Shown here piece by piece: positions 1-12,244 of a stretch of 64,000 nucleotides of DNA; the stretch's first letter is position 1, and each line of letters begins with the position of its first letter. A program made the position numbers and the translations under genes. The stretch spans positions 46,287,958 to 46,351,957 of the forward strand of contig NC_084922.1 in the NCBI RefSeq assembly GCF_958298935.1, in the 5' to 3' direction. The notes beneath the pieces were generated by a model. The model saw nothing but the letters and a program-made list of their open reading frames with translations, was not told the origin of the DNA and did not search any database. This DNA is from Phragmites australis. Taxonomy: Eukaryota > Streptophyta > Magnoliopsida > Poales > Poaceae.

Positions 1-469
1 CACCCATAAGTATATATGTGAACACCCACGAGCAAAGAATAAGGAACAAATATGTCGCTAGGGAGTACTCGTCGCTCACGGGTATACCTATTTACCCGCT
101 ACGGTGAGGAGAGGGCGGCGAGGCTTAACAAAGGTAGAGGGTAGAAGGAGGAGGTGAGAGGGTCCACACCGATAGTAGATGATTGTTGATGACTGGAGGT
201 GAAGACGGCAACGGTGGCTTAGTCATCACATGGGTGGTAAGCTCCAGCGGTAGGGAGATGACAACAACCAGTAGATAACCATTGGGCGATGGCGGACATA
301 CTCAGGCGACGGATGGGCAAAGGTGCAACAGGCGAGCGGTGGGCGAACGGGCGATGGGGCACTCGAGCGGCGGATGGTGGAGGGGCAACAGAGATCTCGG
401 GCCTGGGAGGTGGTGGTGGGTTTGGATTAGAAATTGGGGTGGCAGCAGCTAAAAGGACAATAATGTCGT
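1..469. other. Intergenic, no recognisable gene
   Basis: Purine-rich, G-rich sequence with a short open frame (289-486) that is low-complexity Gly/Arg. No domain, splice structure or repeat border is recognisable. It is probably degraded transposon or spacer DNA. Confidence 0.4.
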
Positions 470-2311
470 ATAGAGGGGGTGAATAGTGTTTTTAAAAACT
501 TCGTCCTTTTGTTCAATAATTGGACTAAACTTGCAACAGAAATAAACTAATAAATTTTTTGCAAGTGAAAAATCTAAATATAATAGGCTCAACTAGTGAA
601 GAATCACTCTAAACAAATGTTAATGTTACAACATTAGGGTGACAGATTATTCGAATCTAGCAAAATATGCAAGAAACTCTAATCGGAAGGTCCGATTCTA
701 CTGATCAGATGTTCCGACTAAAGCCAATCGGATGTTTTGTACTGTTCATCAGATATTTTGTACTGTTCATTAGCTAGATAGAATATCACAAAATTAACTC
801 AATGCACATACAAATAAGCATATAAGTAATTAAATCAATGCAATGCACAAGAGTAAATAAATACAGAGACAAATGTGTTAACGAAGTTTAGATATCCACC
901 GATATCCTATGTCTCCGTTGAGCAAGCTCGATCACACTTGAGATGTGTCTCTTTCAACCTTTTTTCTCACGAGGTTGCATAATGCACTCCTCGTCTCTAC
1001 TATGACCAACACTTCATCCACTCAGAAGATGTTGAGTTTCGCTACTACTTCCAAGCGTCCTCACAATCTTCATTTGAGGAGATCAACGGCAATCACACCA
1101 CCAAACTGTCTAAGAGACGGTGGTCTCCAAGAGTAACAAACTCCTGAACCCATGCACAATCAGCGTCTAGTGCTCAAACAAACACAACTAATATGCCAAC
1201 CATGAGCCACCAAATCACCACACCACTCACACCTCTTTCTTCCTTTATTCACTAAGCCACAAATGTCTTGGATATCGCAAAGAAATCCTAGAGTTAGAAG
1301 CAAAGCACTCAAAGGTGGAACACCAAATTCGAACACCTCTCAAGTCTTTGCAAGCACCAGAAAAATACTTTCAAACCCCTCCAAAAACTTACCCCACTCT
1401 GAAAAACTAGCCATTGAACATACTCTGCACCGATTGAAACTTCCAATCCTTCAAATCCCAACGATCATATCCGGTAAAAACAACACATCAGAACATCTGA
1501 TCCAAAACTAACTCAAACTCGAGAACCTCATGTTTCTAAAAATTGGAGCACCCGACACATCGGAACTTCTAAAATTTGCACACCTGGCCTTTTGAAAAAC
1601 AGCGACAACTTTTGAACCTGATATGTGATTTTGGTGATCTCAGACTCTATGGAAACTTACTTAGAGGGCTACATATCCCAACGAATTTAATGATCTCAAC
1701 CTCATTAGATCAAAACTAGAAACACTTTGAATACTAATTTGGGCACTTTGACCCATTGCAAAGCTTAATCCCCAAGATTAAACTAGGTACCATATCGAAC
1801 ATGTCAAACCCTACTAAGGTATGGACACAACCACTCATTGCTACTAAGACCGATAACAACAAAGGGTTAAATCTAAAACACTTTTTAGATATCTCGTACT
1901 CCTAAAATAAACTCTCAACCTAAATCCATCCCGCACTAAGAACATCTTGACGATGATGATCATTCTCGCTTCCATCTTGATCTTCACTCGATCTCCAGCA
2001 GCTTAACGAAGCTCTCTTGATAGCTTCCCACACACCAAGTATAAGAAACTTTACTCTTCACGTCATTTTCATTTAGTTCACCACCAAGACATGAATAATA
2101 ATCATCAAGCATATAAGTTGTTCACTAAGCTTGTCTTGATCTTGCTCTTCCAATTCGACATGTTGAACATCTTAATTCAATTTTTGCCTTTATATGGTAC
2201 CTAACATCAACTTACTCTCAAGCATATTGCACGTAGGTTACTCCATAAAAACTCAATTGACAATCTCATACCTTTAGTTACTTAATCTCCACAAGTGATT
2301 TAATCTTGTGA
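470..2311. repeat. LTR-like repeat sequence, Copia SIRE/Maximus-like
   Basis: The stretch opens with the GAGGGGGTGAATAG context that commonly starts LTRs of SIRE/Maximus-type grass Copia elements. It continues as AT-rich sequence with short internal near-repeats such as the CGGATGTTTTGTACTGTTCAT motif near 730-770. The small frames at 945-1136 and 1263-1511 carry no domain. I see no paired LTR, so this is a remnant or solo-LTR-like fragment. Family assignment is by general resemblance only. Confidence 0.3.
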
Positions 2312-3480
2312 GGAACGATGACGTCCTAAGAGTGGGGTGAATTAGTATACTTAGAATCTATTCGGCTCCAAAAACTACACAAGATAAACCTATATTAATT
2401 TCTATCTAAATGTGCTATAGGTTTATCTAATATGTCTACTCTACCGTTGAAAATAGATTACAACTGTCGCTGTATGGAGTATAGGGGCACCCTGGCAGAA
2501 GGGTCCCCTAAGGAATATAAGAATCAGGGATACATATATCCTAAAAACTAGCATGTCGCTCGACCAGGGTAGAAAGTGCCGTGACCAGTACGAGGCATAC
2601 GCGACCAGCCTCACTGGGACCTCGCTTGAACTCACGACAAACCCCACTGGTCGTAGGGCCGGACCTAACACAAACTGTCCAATCACACTTATTGATATCT
2701 ACTTGAGTGTTTTTTTCCTTCACTAGGCGCATTCCCCTACGAAAAAAGTCATAGACAACGCAGAAGGGTAATATCCCGTACCATGGCATTAAATGCTACA
2801 GGGTGGGGTAGTGCAGACCAGACGACGTCGTACAACAGATGGGACGGTGTCAGCGGGTCGGTCAGGCAAGTTGATAACTCCATATACAAGCGATAGGCAA
2901 AGCACTCGGACGAGACGGCGCCGCACAACGGATGGGACAGTGTCAGTAGACCGGTCAGGCAAGTTAATAACTCCACATACAAGCGGCGGGCATAGCACCC
3001 GGACGAAACGACGTGACAGCCAAAGAGCTGAGATGCACAACGAGGGGATGTATCAAACCCTCAGGGCAAGTGTGCACGCTTGGTCCTCTGTAATGATGGC
3101 TTGAGTTAAATATTAGGATGAGCAGGAGTCCTCTATTTTGACACATGTAAGTTTTCCTCCTCCCTCCTATATAAAGGGACGAAGACCCCATTTATAAAAA
3201 CAAGAAAAGGAAAGAGCCTGGCAACCAGCTAGAACCCCTTTATAATCTATTCAGATCCTCTATAAACACAATACACATGATATAGGGTTATTATGTTTCA
3301 AGAGGTCCGAACCTGTATAACTCCTCGCGTCTCCAAGTTCATCACACACAACTCATCAACTCACTGTGTTCCCGAATATGACAATGTTCACCGTTTTCGG
3401 TAAATAAGATGTTGAATACATATGCTAAATTTATAAATACGAGAATATATTATTTATTTCGATAAATATCTACTTTTAGA
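2312..3480. repeat. LTR-retrotransposon fragment with a TATA box
   Basis: It opens with a second copy of the 'gacgtcctaagag.ggggtgaatta' type LTR start (about 2320). A CTATATAAAGGG promoter-like motif lies near 3168. Downstream, a stretch around 3280-3320 resembles 5880-5940 (an 'atgacatagggctat.. aggaggtc.. aacctg' motif), so two related LTR fragments are present in the window. The internal reading frames on both strands come from the tandem repeat inside (2813-2998). No coding domain is visible. Confidence 0.35.
2813..2998. repeat. Two-copy 93-bp tandem repeat
   Basis: Two diverged copies offset by 93 bp, each containing GATGGGAC..GTGTCAG and GGTCAGGCAAGTT blocks. Because 93 is a multiple of three, reading frames on both strands show a matching 31-residue peptide repeat. 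This explains the repetitive predicted proteins here, which are not considered real. Confidence 0.75.
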
Positions 3481-4025
3481 TTTTGGCAGCAGTACCTCAC
3501 ATCACCTCTGTTGGTATAGCACTCCTACACTCCATGCCGGGCGCCGGCGTTGAGCAAGTTGTAACGGCGAAGCAAACTGACAAAGTTTGCCGAGCTTAGA
3601 ATCTTGAAAACGCCGTGTAGCTTTCGATCCATGGACTGCTCTTTTTTCGACGAATCTTCGGTCATTGTCGTCACTGTACTGCCACTAGCATCTCCCGTAT
3701 GCCGACAGGTGAAAATGACTCGATCCGATTCCGTGGATAACTTCTGAGGACAAATGGACAATCTTTTTGTCTAATCAAACGGACGGTGGATCTTGCGTCG
3801 CACCGGGCCCAATATCCCATCCGGGCAGTTTCCGACGGAAAGGTGAACCGGGCATGTTCGTTTTGACCCGGGGGGTACGTTTGCCCCGGTTGTTTATGCG
3901 ATCCGATCCCACCAGCTGCGCTACCAAACTCGTCAACCCACACGGCTAACTGGCGCGCGAACTACCTAATCAGGACTAAATTATTGCCTCCTATCCAGGC
4001 AGGGGAGGGGGTTAAAGAAATGGGG
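3481..4025. other. Intergenic GC-rich stretch without a recognised gene
   Basis: Moderately GC-rich sequence with overlapping open frames on both strands (3525-3949). None has a recognisable domain, intron structure or codon bias. It could be a decayed gene fragment or TE interior. Confidence 0.35.
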
Positions 4026-4196
4026 GTTAGCCGCGGACTGAGATCCTCTGCAGAGAGGCTACAGCCCTCTGCATTAAGTCGAACGTGCGCCGTCCGATCA
4101 AAAATGGAGAGTACAGATCTGCTGCTACAGTAATCTGCAAACAGTAAATTGCGTTCATACAGTGATTAAGTTAGAGGATCCGGGTCCGTTAGCCGC
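4026..4196. mobile_element. 153-bp MULE-type MITE with perfect 9-bp TSD
   Basis: The element spans 4035-4187. It is flanked by identical 9-bp direct repeats GTTAGCCGC (4026-4034 and 4188-4196). Its ends are inverted repeats, GGACTGAGATCCTCT on the left and the complement of GGACCCGGATCCTCT on the right (12 of 15 match). A 9-bp duplication with short TIRs and no coding capacity fits a non-autonomous Mutator-like MITE. Its TIRs do not resemble those of the larger MULEs in the window. Confidence 0.75.
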
Positions 4197-5326
4197 ACAT
4201 GACGAAACGCTAGAAACACAGCAGCACAGCTCATCGGTTAGATAGCCAATCCGTGGCGGTTGCTCCACCAAATTTTGGAAAAATGTACCAAACTGATTCG
4301 CCATCCCCTTCCGATTTAGCCTTTTTTTCTAATGATTAATTTGTCCGCTGAAATTGTGGCTTTTCGGTACTGGTAAGTTAGCTAACCACCAAGAAAAAAA
4401 TGCCTCGACCGGAAGAGAGTAGGAAAAGAGAAGCAAATGCAAATACAACAGTGGAGTTGTGTAACTACCAAACTACTCCACTAAGAAGATGCAAACCCAA
4501 GTACTAGGTATCTCTCTCTCCATCGTTGACAAGTTGCTTCTCCTCTTACCGAATCCACCACCTGTCTAAATTGCTCACCATAAGTTTTTTCTGTCTTGTC
4601 CTGTCCCTCAAACTGTTGATATTGCACTAGCGTCAGCTCTCCCACTAACGCTCATCGATGCCTCTAACCACCGCTGGTGTTTCCTGACGCCTACGAGTTC
4701 CTCCCTCAGGGGTTCAACCCATCTTAGCTCTCATAGCGGCTGCACATCCACCATCGCCACTCGCTATGTTTGTGAGTTGTCAGACTTGCTATATATTATA
4801 TTATTATTTGAGAGGAAAAATAAGTCATCACATTCGCTCTTAATATCACAAAATTACCACATTAATCAGAAAAAGAAAAAGATTTAGATCACTCATTGTT
4901 ATGAATATCTAACAATCTAGATTAAACCAAAAAGTTCATATTAAATAAGATTAATAAATAGCTAAATTCGAAAACTAAAGAGTCGATATCAAATACGATT
5001 AATAAATACCTAAATTCGAAATTAAAATCTATAGAAAACTAGCAGTTCTATTTTCATACGATTTGAAAAGCAAAATATCTAAATAAAGAGTCCAAATAAA
5101 ATAAAATAAATAATAATTATCGGGGTTGTAGTAGAAAAAATAAGGACCAATATCAAATATAGTGTTATAAAATATTATATTATTATAAAAATATAATACC
5201 TAAATAAAGAGTTCATGTAAATGTAATTAACCAATAGCCAAATTTTATAATAAAAATAATGAAAAAAATCCAAAATTCTTACTAAGATAATATATTAGGA
5301 AGCTCAATGTCATCGCATCAAGCAGC
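4197..5326. other. Intergenic, AT-rich
   Basis: There is no gene. The region at 4795-5280 is strongly AT-rich with loosely repeated motifs of the form GATTAATAAATA.CTAAATTCGAAA (two or three diverged copies near 4945-5030). Confidence 0.4.
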
Positions 5327-6451
5327 AGGGATGACAATTTAATCCAATTACCTACAGGTAAATACCCTAATATGTTCGTGTCAATATGATAGATAAGGGG
5401 GTGTCCCACCAGACGAACGCCCCGCTACCAAATGTTAGCTAATGGATGGATATATTTAAGACTACAGTCTCACCTTGCGATCAGGACAGGGCTCCGTTGA
5501 CCAGTCCTCTGGTCAATGATAAAACCCTATAATCAGTCCTTGATGGTCATAGGGAAGATACTTATCTAACTTGTCAAAATCACCTTCAATACCGTTCACT
5601 CAAGTGTTTTTCTTCCACAGTCACCTTCTTTCGGTGAGCACGGTCGTAGGCGAGTGTGACATTTTTTAGCAGATGGGACATGACTTGCAGGATGACTAGA
5701 GCAGGATGAGTGTGCCTACCCCGTCATAATGAGCTAGGGGTAGATCTGCTATCGTCAGGAATAGGTCGCCTACAAGGCTTGGCCCTGTCCATTTGTACGT
5801 TCTCCTTTTCCCCTGCTATATAAAGATAGAAGGAGAGACCGAGAGAAGGACTTTGGTAACAAGTTCATTTAGTCCATAAGAAAATGCATATGACATAGGG
5901 CTATGTCCTTTAGGAGGTCTAAACCTGGATAAATCATTGCATTCTTGCGTCGATTTGATCCAACCATAACAAACGTCGATCAACGCGCCCGTCGTCCGGT
6001 ACACCATGAATTTATTGTCAAGGATCAATCCCATGACAGTTCGCATTTGGTATCCGTGGGTACATTTATAGATGAAAAAACAATCTAGACAAATCGGGTA
6101 TTGGTATACGCATACCCATGTAACCAGACAGGTAGGCTCAACTCAATCCTCCAAATCCCCAATCCTTTCCCAGCCAGTGTAATGTCATTCCCAATTCCCC
6201 TTGTCGCTCCCTCTCCCGGGCTCACAGTACGCCTCGCCACCGCCTCCCAGTCCTAGCCCCACTGCCACTAGCTCCTCCCCGCGCTATGTCGCCCATCCAG
6301 TCATACCTGTAGGTATACCTATGGGGTGATAGGTTTGGTGACTGCTCTACGTTTGTATGGGTTCAGTAGTATACCCACAGGTGGATAAAAACTGATGGGT
6401 ATGGATATCAGTAAGCACTACTCGTACCTGCCACATCCGATTGTCATCCCT
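5327..6451. mobile_element. hAT-like non-autonomous element with nested LTR fragment
   Basis: The outer ends form a 12-bp inverted repeat: AGGGATGACAAT at 5327 and ATTGTCATCCCT ending at 6451. Sub-terminal 'tacctaca' and 'cgtacctgcc' segments resemble hAT MITE ends in grasses. No clean 8-bp TSD was found. The middle (about 5400-6055) contains a CTATATAAAG promoter and LTR-like sequence related to 3170-3340, suggesting an LTR fragment inserted into the element. There is no transposase coding. Confidence 0.45.
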
Positions 6452-7129
6452 AAGCTGGCAATATGCAAGGCACATCACACAGGTAAGACAAACCTATTTT
6501 GATTTTGTTTGGGCTACCTACAGCTAATACACAATTTTGACAGTGGACCAATATGTTTATATGATTTAGGTACAAGTTTAGAGTATAAATAATTTTCTTT
6601 TTTATTAACATAATTTTATTTATTTTTCTAATTTTATGTGTTTTTATAACTAAATGATACTAACTTTATAAACAACTAAAAAAACTAATTTTTAATCAAA
6701 GATTATCTAATAAATTATTACATGGAGGCTAGATACGCTGTTAACGTGGACCAGCTTGCAAGTTCAAAACAATCTTCATTATCTTGGTATTTGTCCAGCT
6801 AGGCTACATTTTTTTTTTCATGTTATCATCAAATTATTTTTAAATTAGTTGTTGTGTTAGAGCCCATGTAATTTAGCGATGCTACGATTAAGTTGCAAGA
6901 CTGTTTAAGTTCCAACGCTTGACAAGTTTGCTCACCTCGCTCCATCCGTGAGTCCTCTGTCCATTGCTGCCACAGAGTACACAAAGAAGCATGCGACTCG
7001 CACTCGCGCGCGTGGTCAAATACCCCCCCCCCCCCCACACACACACAACAGGGTCTAGCCAATGTAGGGAGAAATCAGGAAAAGGAAAAAAGGTTCTTTC
7101 TAACTAGCACGCCCCGCCTGGCTCCCTGC
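6452..7129. other. Upstream region of the MYB gene
   Basis: AT-rich distal part, then mixed composition approaching the MYB promoter. A poly-C tract running into a CA microsatellite lies at about 7022-7050. No other gene is seen. Confidence 0.5.
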
Positions 7130-7137
7130 CATATATA
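7130..7137 (+). promoter_or_regulatory. Probable TATA box of the MYB gene
   Basis: CATATATA lies 124-131 bp before the ATG, in an otherwise GC-rich proximal promoter. Transcription would then start near 7160-7170, giving a 5' UTR of roughly 90-100 nt rich in purines (AGGAGGAAGAGGAGG just before the ATG). This is positional inference; no transcript data were available. Confidence 0.5.
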
Positions 7138-7260
7138 CGCACGCCTGCTTAGCCAACGCTCAGACTACAGGCGAACTCAAGCAAGCTCGAGGTTTCCTCC
7201 AAGAAACACCTGCGAGCAAGAACCCAAGAGAGCAGGGCAGGATTAGGAGGAAGAGGAGGC

Positions 7261-8186
7261 ATGGGGAGGTCGCCGTGCTGCGAGAAGGCGCACACGAACA
7301 AGGGTGCGTGGACCAAGGAGGAGGACCAGCGCCTGATCGCCTACATCAAGGCGCACGGCGAAGGGTGCTGGCGCTCGCTGCCCAACGCCGCGGGCCTCCT
7401 CCGCTGCGGCAAGAGCTGCCGCCTCCGCTGGATGAACTACCTCCGCCCGGACCTGAAGCGCGGCAACTTCACCGACGACGACGACAAGCTTATCATCAAG
7501 CTCCACGCCCTGGTCGGCAACAAGTAAGCAGCATGCCGCGCCGCCTGTTCGATTGGTTCTCTTTCTCGATCCCGTTTCATCTTGCTTGCCCTCGTGAAGT
7601 TGCCGTGAAGTAGCGATTGATTGGGCTGTCGCGTCGATCGTGCAGGTGGTCGTTGATCGCGGGGCAGCTGCCCGGCCGGACGGACAACGAGATCAAGAAT
7701 TACTGGAATACGCACATCAAGCGCAAGCTCCTCAGCCGCGGCATCGACCCGCAGACGCACCGCCCGCTCAGCAGCGGCAACGCCGCCGCAGGCAGCGGGC
7801 TCACGACGTCTAGCACCGCCGGCTTCCCGTCCGAGTCCCCGGTGCCCAGGCTCGAGCGACCGGCCATCACCGTCCCGGCCAATGTGCTGTTCGCCCCGGC
7901 GGCGAGGCCGGCGCCGTCGGATGACGGCTACAGCAGCAGCGGTGGGAGCACGGACGCGCCGCGGTGCCCCGACCTGAACTTGGACCTCGAATTGTCCGTG
8001 GGCCTGCCGTGCTCGCCGCCCAAGACGCCGGCCGCCGCGTCGACACCCACGTCGCAGCAGCAGCGGACGACCATCTGCCTGTGCTATCATCTCGGCGTCC
8101 GCAGCGGCGAGACCTGCAGCTGCAAGACCGCGTCGCCTGCGGCGTTCCGGTTTCTCAGGCCACTAGAGGAGGGACAGTACATATAG
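7261..8186 (+). CDS. R2R3-MYB transcription factor, subgroup 4 repressor
   Basis: Two exons, 7261-7523 and 7646-8186, with a 122-bp GT-AG intron inside the codon for Lys88. That is a usual site for the R3 intron. The protein is 267 aa. The R2 repeat carries Trp17, Trp37 and Trp57; R3 carries Phe70, Trp89 and Trp108. The tail has the C1 motif (116-129, [10 protein letters not shown]), an EAR-type LNLDL repressor motif (198-202) followed by LSVGLP, and a C-x-C-x10-C-x-C zinc-finger-like motif (232-247). This set defines subgroup 4 (AtMYB4, ZmMYB31/42 relatives), nuclear repressors of phenylpropanoid, lignin or flavonoid genes. The family's bHLH-contact signature is altered: Lys76 replaces the acidic residue and Gln95 the final Arg. 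The ortholog is not identified. Confidence 0.93.
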
Positions 8187-10166
8187 GCGTAATTCACAGT
8201 AGTCAGGCACCCAAGAAAACCTGTAAAAATAACAAAAGAGAGATTCTAATGGAGATGACCGATGTGATCGATGAGAGTTTGATTTCTCATGTCTTCCTTT
8301 ACTCAAAATCGTTTGATTTCTTCTTCCCATTTTTCGATCTAGTGTAGTATAATCGGTGGGAGGTATCCAGTGATTTGCGCATCCGATCCGATCCGATTCG
8401 GGCGTATGTTTGCCATTGTGCCATGTGGGATATAGTGCGAGAATACATGACGTGGTGTGCTTTTGGTAGGTACACAAAAATTTATCGAATTTTATCTGGG
8501 TGCTCCGAGGAATTAAAGAAAAAATACAAGATTACATATTGTGGTAAGTTAGGCGCCGGAGAATTGGAGAAACTGACATGGCCTTGTTTCGCTGGAAAGG
8601 TTTGTTCTTTATTTAACCGTGAAAGGTCGACAGGTAAAAAGACAAGGGGAGATCAAAAACAAGATAAGCATGTCACCCGTCTGTTGCTCGGCCCAAACTA
8701 AGTTATCCTCCGAACTCGTTGTAACTTAGGTTTCATGAAATAAGAAACGCAACATACGAATATTATAGTAAGGTTACTAAAGAAAATCTTTAAGACGATA
8801 AATAGCTTTACTAAAGAAAATCTATATGACGCAGATAGCTTTATATAAGATGATTACGGCATTACCGCGAAATTCATGCAGCAACATTCACCTCCCCCAG
8901 CCCCCCAGATTCACCTTTTCTTTGAAGTCCGTTCTCAATGGTCATGTTTGCTTTTGGTGAATTAGATTGTGGAGGTTGGTGGTTTGGTGTCGAAACATCG
9001 GAAGTTTGCTTTTGGTGAAGGAGCTTTTCAAATGATTGTTATGTACAACAGTCGTACAGTAATTATTTGGAACTGTTGGCTAGACTAATATCAACGATGA
9101 ACGGCATGAAAAACACATTTCAAGCAGAAAATAGATGAATCGCCATCGGAATCTTTATCCACTTTTGAGCTTTGTCCATTACCACTTATCAAACCTGTAG
9201 TCAAACCACAAACAAGAGTTTCTTGCAGGTAAGTTCGACGTGGACGTGGATAAATTTTGCTAAGACTGAGCTCAACCAATAATACTCAGTTACTCTGCGC
9301 AGGTGCCAATGATTTTCAAATATTTTTACATTTTGGTTCGTGTCACATAACTACATAGCAAGCACTACGTCATGCTAGTATTTCAGCACCAGCACCCTGA
9401 AGCTTCATGAGACACCTGAAGTAGCCTGGAAGGTTAGCTAACGAGTCCCCATTTTATAATTCCATGGATGTGTATAAGGTCAATGTTCGTCTCATGTGGC
9501 ATCATATTTGAAACTGGAACATTTGAAGTCGAACGCTAGTTTCATTACCCCGAAATTAGAAAAGGTCAGAGGATAAATTATGACCCATGCCGTTGATATC
9601 CTGATTTGACCTGCCAGCTGTGCCATGTTGTTGCTTGCTGAACTCCCTAGCTTGCTATTGGCGAAGTACACCGAAAATTTGCCAAACTAATGTGTTTTTG
9701 GACCTACGACGTGAACTACTAGTGGAATATCACAACTTTTTTTCTAACCACGTTTTTTTTCCCTAGATTCCATCAGTAATCGAATCGACAAGAGTTGGAA
9801 TGAAATAAAAAAAGAAAGTTTCACAAGCGTTTGATTGAATGACCTAATCAGCAAAGAAATTTACAGAGAGTATAAATGCAAACGAACTGTTTCTCATTCT
9901 CCCGGTTGTATAATGCACCGAACTTCTTTTGGATGGCGCCGAATTTCCTCTCTGGGTTTCCTACCTTGCACACCAGAACACAAGTTGCCTGTCGCCAATC
10001 TATCGGGGGAAGCAACCGGTTCTCTTCCTTGGTTTTCTTTTTCCCAAGCTCATCTCCGTAGCAAATATACTTGTGGCAGCGACAGATCCCGTTTCCTCTC
10101 CACCAAACCGCTTTCCCCACTTACTCCAATTAGTATCCATCATTGCCAGTTTGTCTACCCTTATAA
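8187..10166. other. MYB 3' UTR and intergenic DNA
   Basis: The first few hundred bases are likely MYB 3' UTR (AT-rich, with several AATAA-like hexamers beyond 8720). The rest, including small overlapping open frames near 9835-10180, shows no recognisable domain or repeat border. Confidence 0.4.
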
Positions 10167-10377
10167 GTCTATTTAGTTAAAACTTGTCACGGTTCGTTCT
10201 ATTTAAAATTAGTCAGTTTTGATCAGTTTAGACATCTATTTAGTTTGTAGCTATAATTATGATAAAATTCTCTTTTAAGATTCACTTAATTGTGCCAAAG
10301 TATGATGAATATTTTGATCGACTAATCTTAGATAAGTGAAAAAAATTGTAACAAATAATGATAAAATAAACAGACCC
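10167..10377. mobile_element. Possible MITE of about 210 bp
   Basis: Short inverted ends, GTCTATTTA on the left and the complement of GGTCTGTTTA on the right, enclose AT-rich non-coding sequence. The GGGTCTGTTTA-type terminus is common among grass MITEs. No convincing TSD was found, so superfamily is unassigned. Confidence 0.35.
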
Positions 10378-11998
10378 TAATCCACCGTATTTGGACACCG
10401 CGGTTGCTTGAGCGGCTCTCACCGCCACTGGCGGAGACAAGGGGGCGGCCAGGGGCATGCCACCTGCCCCCTACACCTGATGTAATTCCATATACACACA
10501 TGTAATGAGTAGACTGGTATACTCGTCCAATCCTGGCGGGCTCCGCCATGGTCGCCGCCGCCACAATCTCGGTCGCAACAGGCAAGCCGGTGGCTTTCCG
10601 CTTGCCCGACGCCCGTCATCGCGTTCGGGAGAGCCGCATGGACACGCAAGACCGTGCCATGGCGCCCGAGGCCTGGAGGCCCCGAGGTTTCCACGCGCTT
10701 TAAGTTGCGCTCGTGACGTCCGCGGGATTGATCCGTCTACCTACCTGCCACCGAAGCTGCGCCGTGCTCCAACCACGCGTCTCTTGCTCGAACGAATCTG
10801 AATCGATTTGCGGATGCGCGGCTGCAAAATTTCACGGGCGCCAAGGATTCACCAGCACGTAGGCTGTCGAGGACTCGTATGACAGCCTCACGGCCGATAG
10901 CAAATCGCATCATCCGCGTCCTCGTTATCTCTTCCGTGAAGGGTTAAATCACAGCACCTATCCTGCAGCCGCAGAATATCAAGCCAAAAAGCGACCGATA
11001 TCTCGGCGCGACCCAGTGATCCAAGTGGCCAAGTCCCGAAGGCATCAAACTAGACGAGGCCCCACACGGGTCCGAGGTGTGCTTTTGGGCTGCGTGGCCC
11101 TTCGAACCCCCTCAAAAATTATTCAATCAGAAGGGGCCCCGCCCGGGAGGTTTTGATGAGGACAAGCGGCTCTGAAGTGGAGAGCGTTTGGGAAGGGAGA
11201 GAGGAACAAGGTGCGAGGTGGTAGTTGCTGGTTGGTGGGCGGCTGACATCACCGACGACCACCGCACCCAACCGCTCTAAACGGCGCAAGTTTTTTTTTT
11301 CCCGTGCGCCCGCACACTTTTGGCCCCGATCAACGTTATTTCCGGGTCGTGTTTGGCTTCCTAGAGTCCCCCGACGCCGCGGCGCTGTAACTGGAAAGAC
11401 GATCCTCACATGAGTTTGAGCTTGCAAATGCTGAGAAATTGTTAGGAGTATGTCGTCGTCTTGGCAGTGATATGAATTGCTAGCTTCGAAATTACGTACC
11501 ACGTCAGGAGTTATATGCACCCAAGAACTCGGGATTTTAAATGCCTGACGCGGCAAATTTATTCTTGTTCTCAGGAAAGCTGTTCCCGGAAGAAGTTGCT
11601 TCCTGAATGGCGCCAAAAATCCGCAATGGCAGAGCAACCATCGTGCACTCGGAAAGGTTGCTGTCCAATTCTTCAGTATTGCTTTCCCTGTTGCATGGAT
11701 CTCACCCTTACTCAGTGATAGCAAGATATGAAAGCATCTAGCGAGATGGATATTTCTTTTCAGATACACATTTACAGGTGGAGTAAGAAAGAAGCCTTTT
11801 CAAACGATTGCTTCTTTACAAACTGTTGGAAGTTAACATCTCATTACGATTGCTTTAATTACATGCTCCCACAGTCCCACATCCAATCATTCAGATTCAG
11901 GGACAATCTTTGTCATGGTCAATCATCAATTCAAAACAAGGCATCAGGGCTTAGAAAAAACTTCAAGTTGATTCGAATAGATTAAAGTTAACCTCTTA
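10378..11998. other. Intergenic, no recognised gene
   Basis: The GC-rich part at 10380-11110 includes a 51-codon open frame from an ATG at 10548 to 10703 with no known domain; it could be a captured exon fragment. The 216-codon minus frame at 11119-11769 lacks recognisable motifs and crosses AT-poor repeat-like DNA, so I do not call it a gene. Confidence 0.35.
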
Positions 11999-12244
11999 CT
12001 GCCTCCACTCAAAAAATAGTAGAGTATTTTTTTAACTCGGTCTTCAAAATTAAATTTTAACTAAGATTTTCTCACAAAATATATTATTTTTTTACAAAAC
12101 ATATATAGTATGCAATTATCTTAAATTATAAATCTAATTATATAATTTTTATACATTAAGTATTATTATAATTTAATTAAATATTGGTTCAAATACACTA
12201 AATTTAATTTTTTTTAAAAAAATACACTTACTATTTCTAAACGG
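11999..12244. mobile_element. Degenerate Stowaway-like MITE
   Basis: The ends are inverted. The left reads CTGCCTCCACTC then AAAAAATAGTAGAGTATTTTTT; the right is the complement of CCGTTTAGAAATAGTAAGTGTATTTTTT. This resembles the CTCCCTCCGTTTC terminus of Tc1/mariner-derived Stowaway MITEs in grasses. The interior is AT-rich and non-coding. The TA target duplication cannot be confirmed. Confidence 0.45.

Noticed and set aside
7437..8090. 217-codon minus frame
   Set aside because: Antisense shadow of MYB exons 1 and 2 crossing the intron; Arg-rich and without domain.
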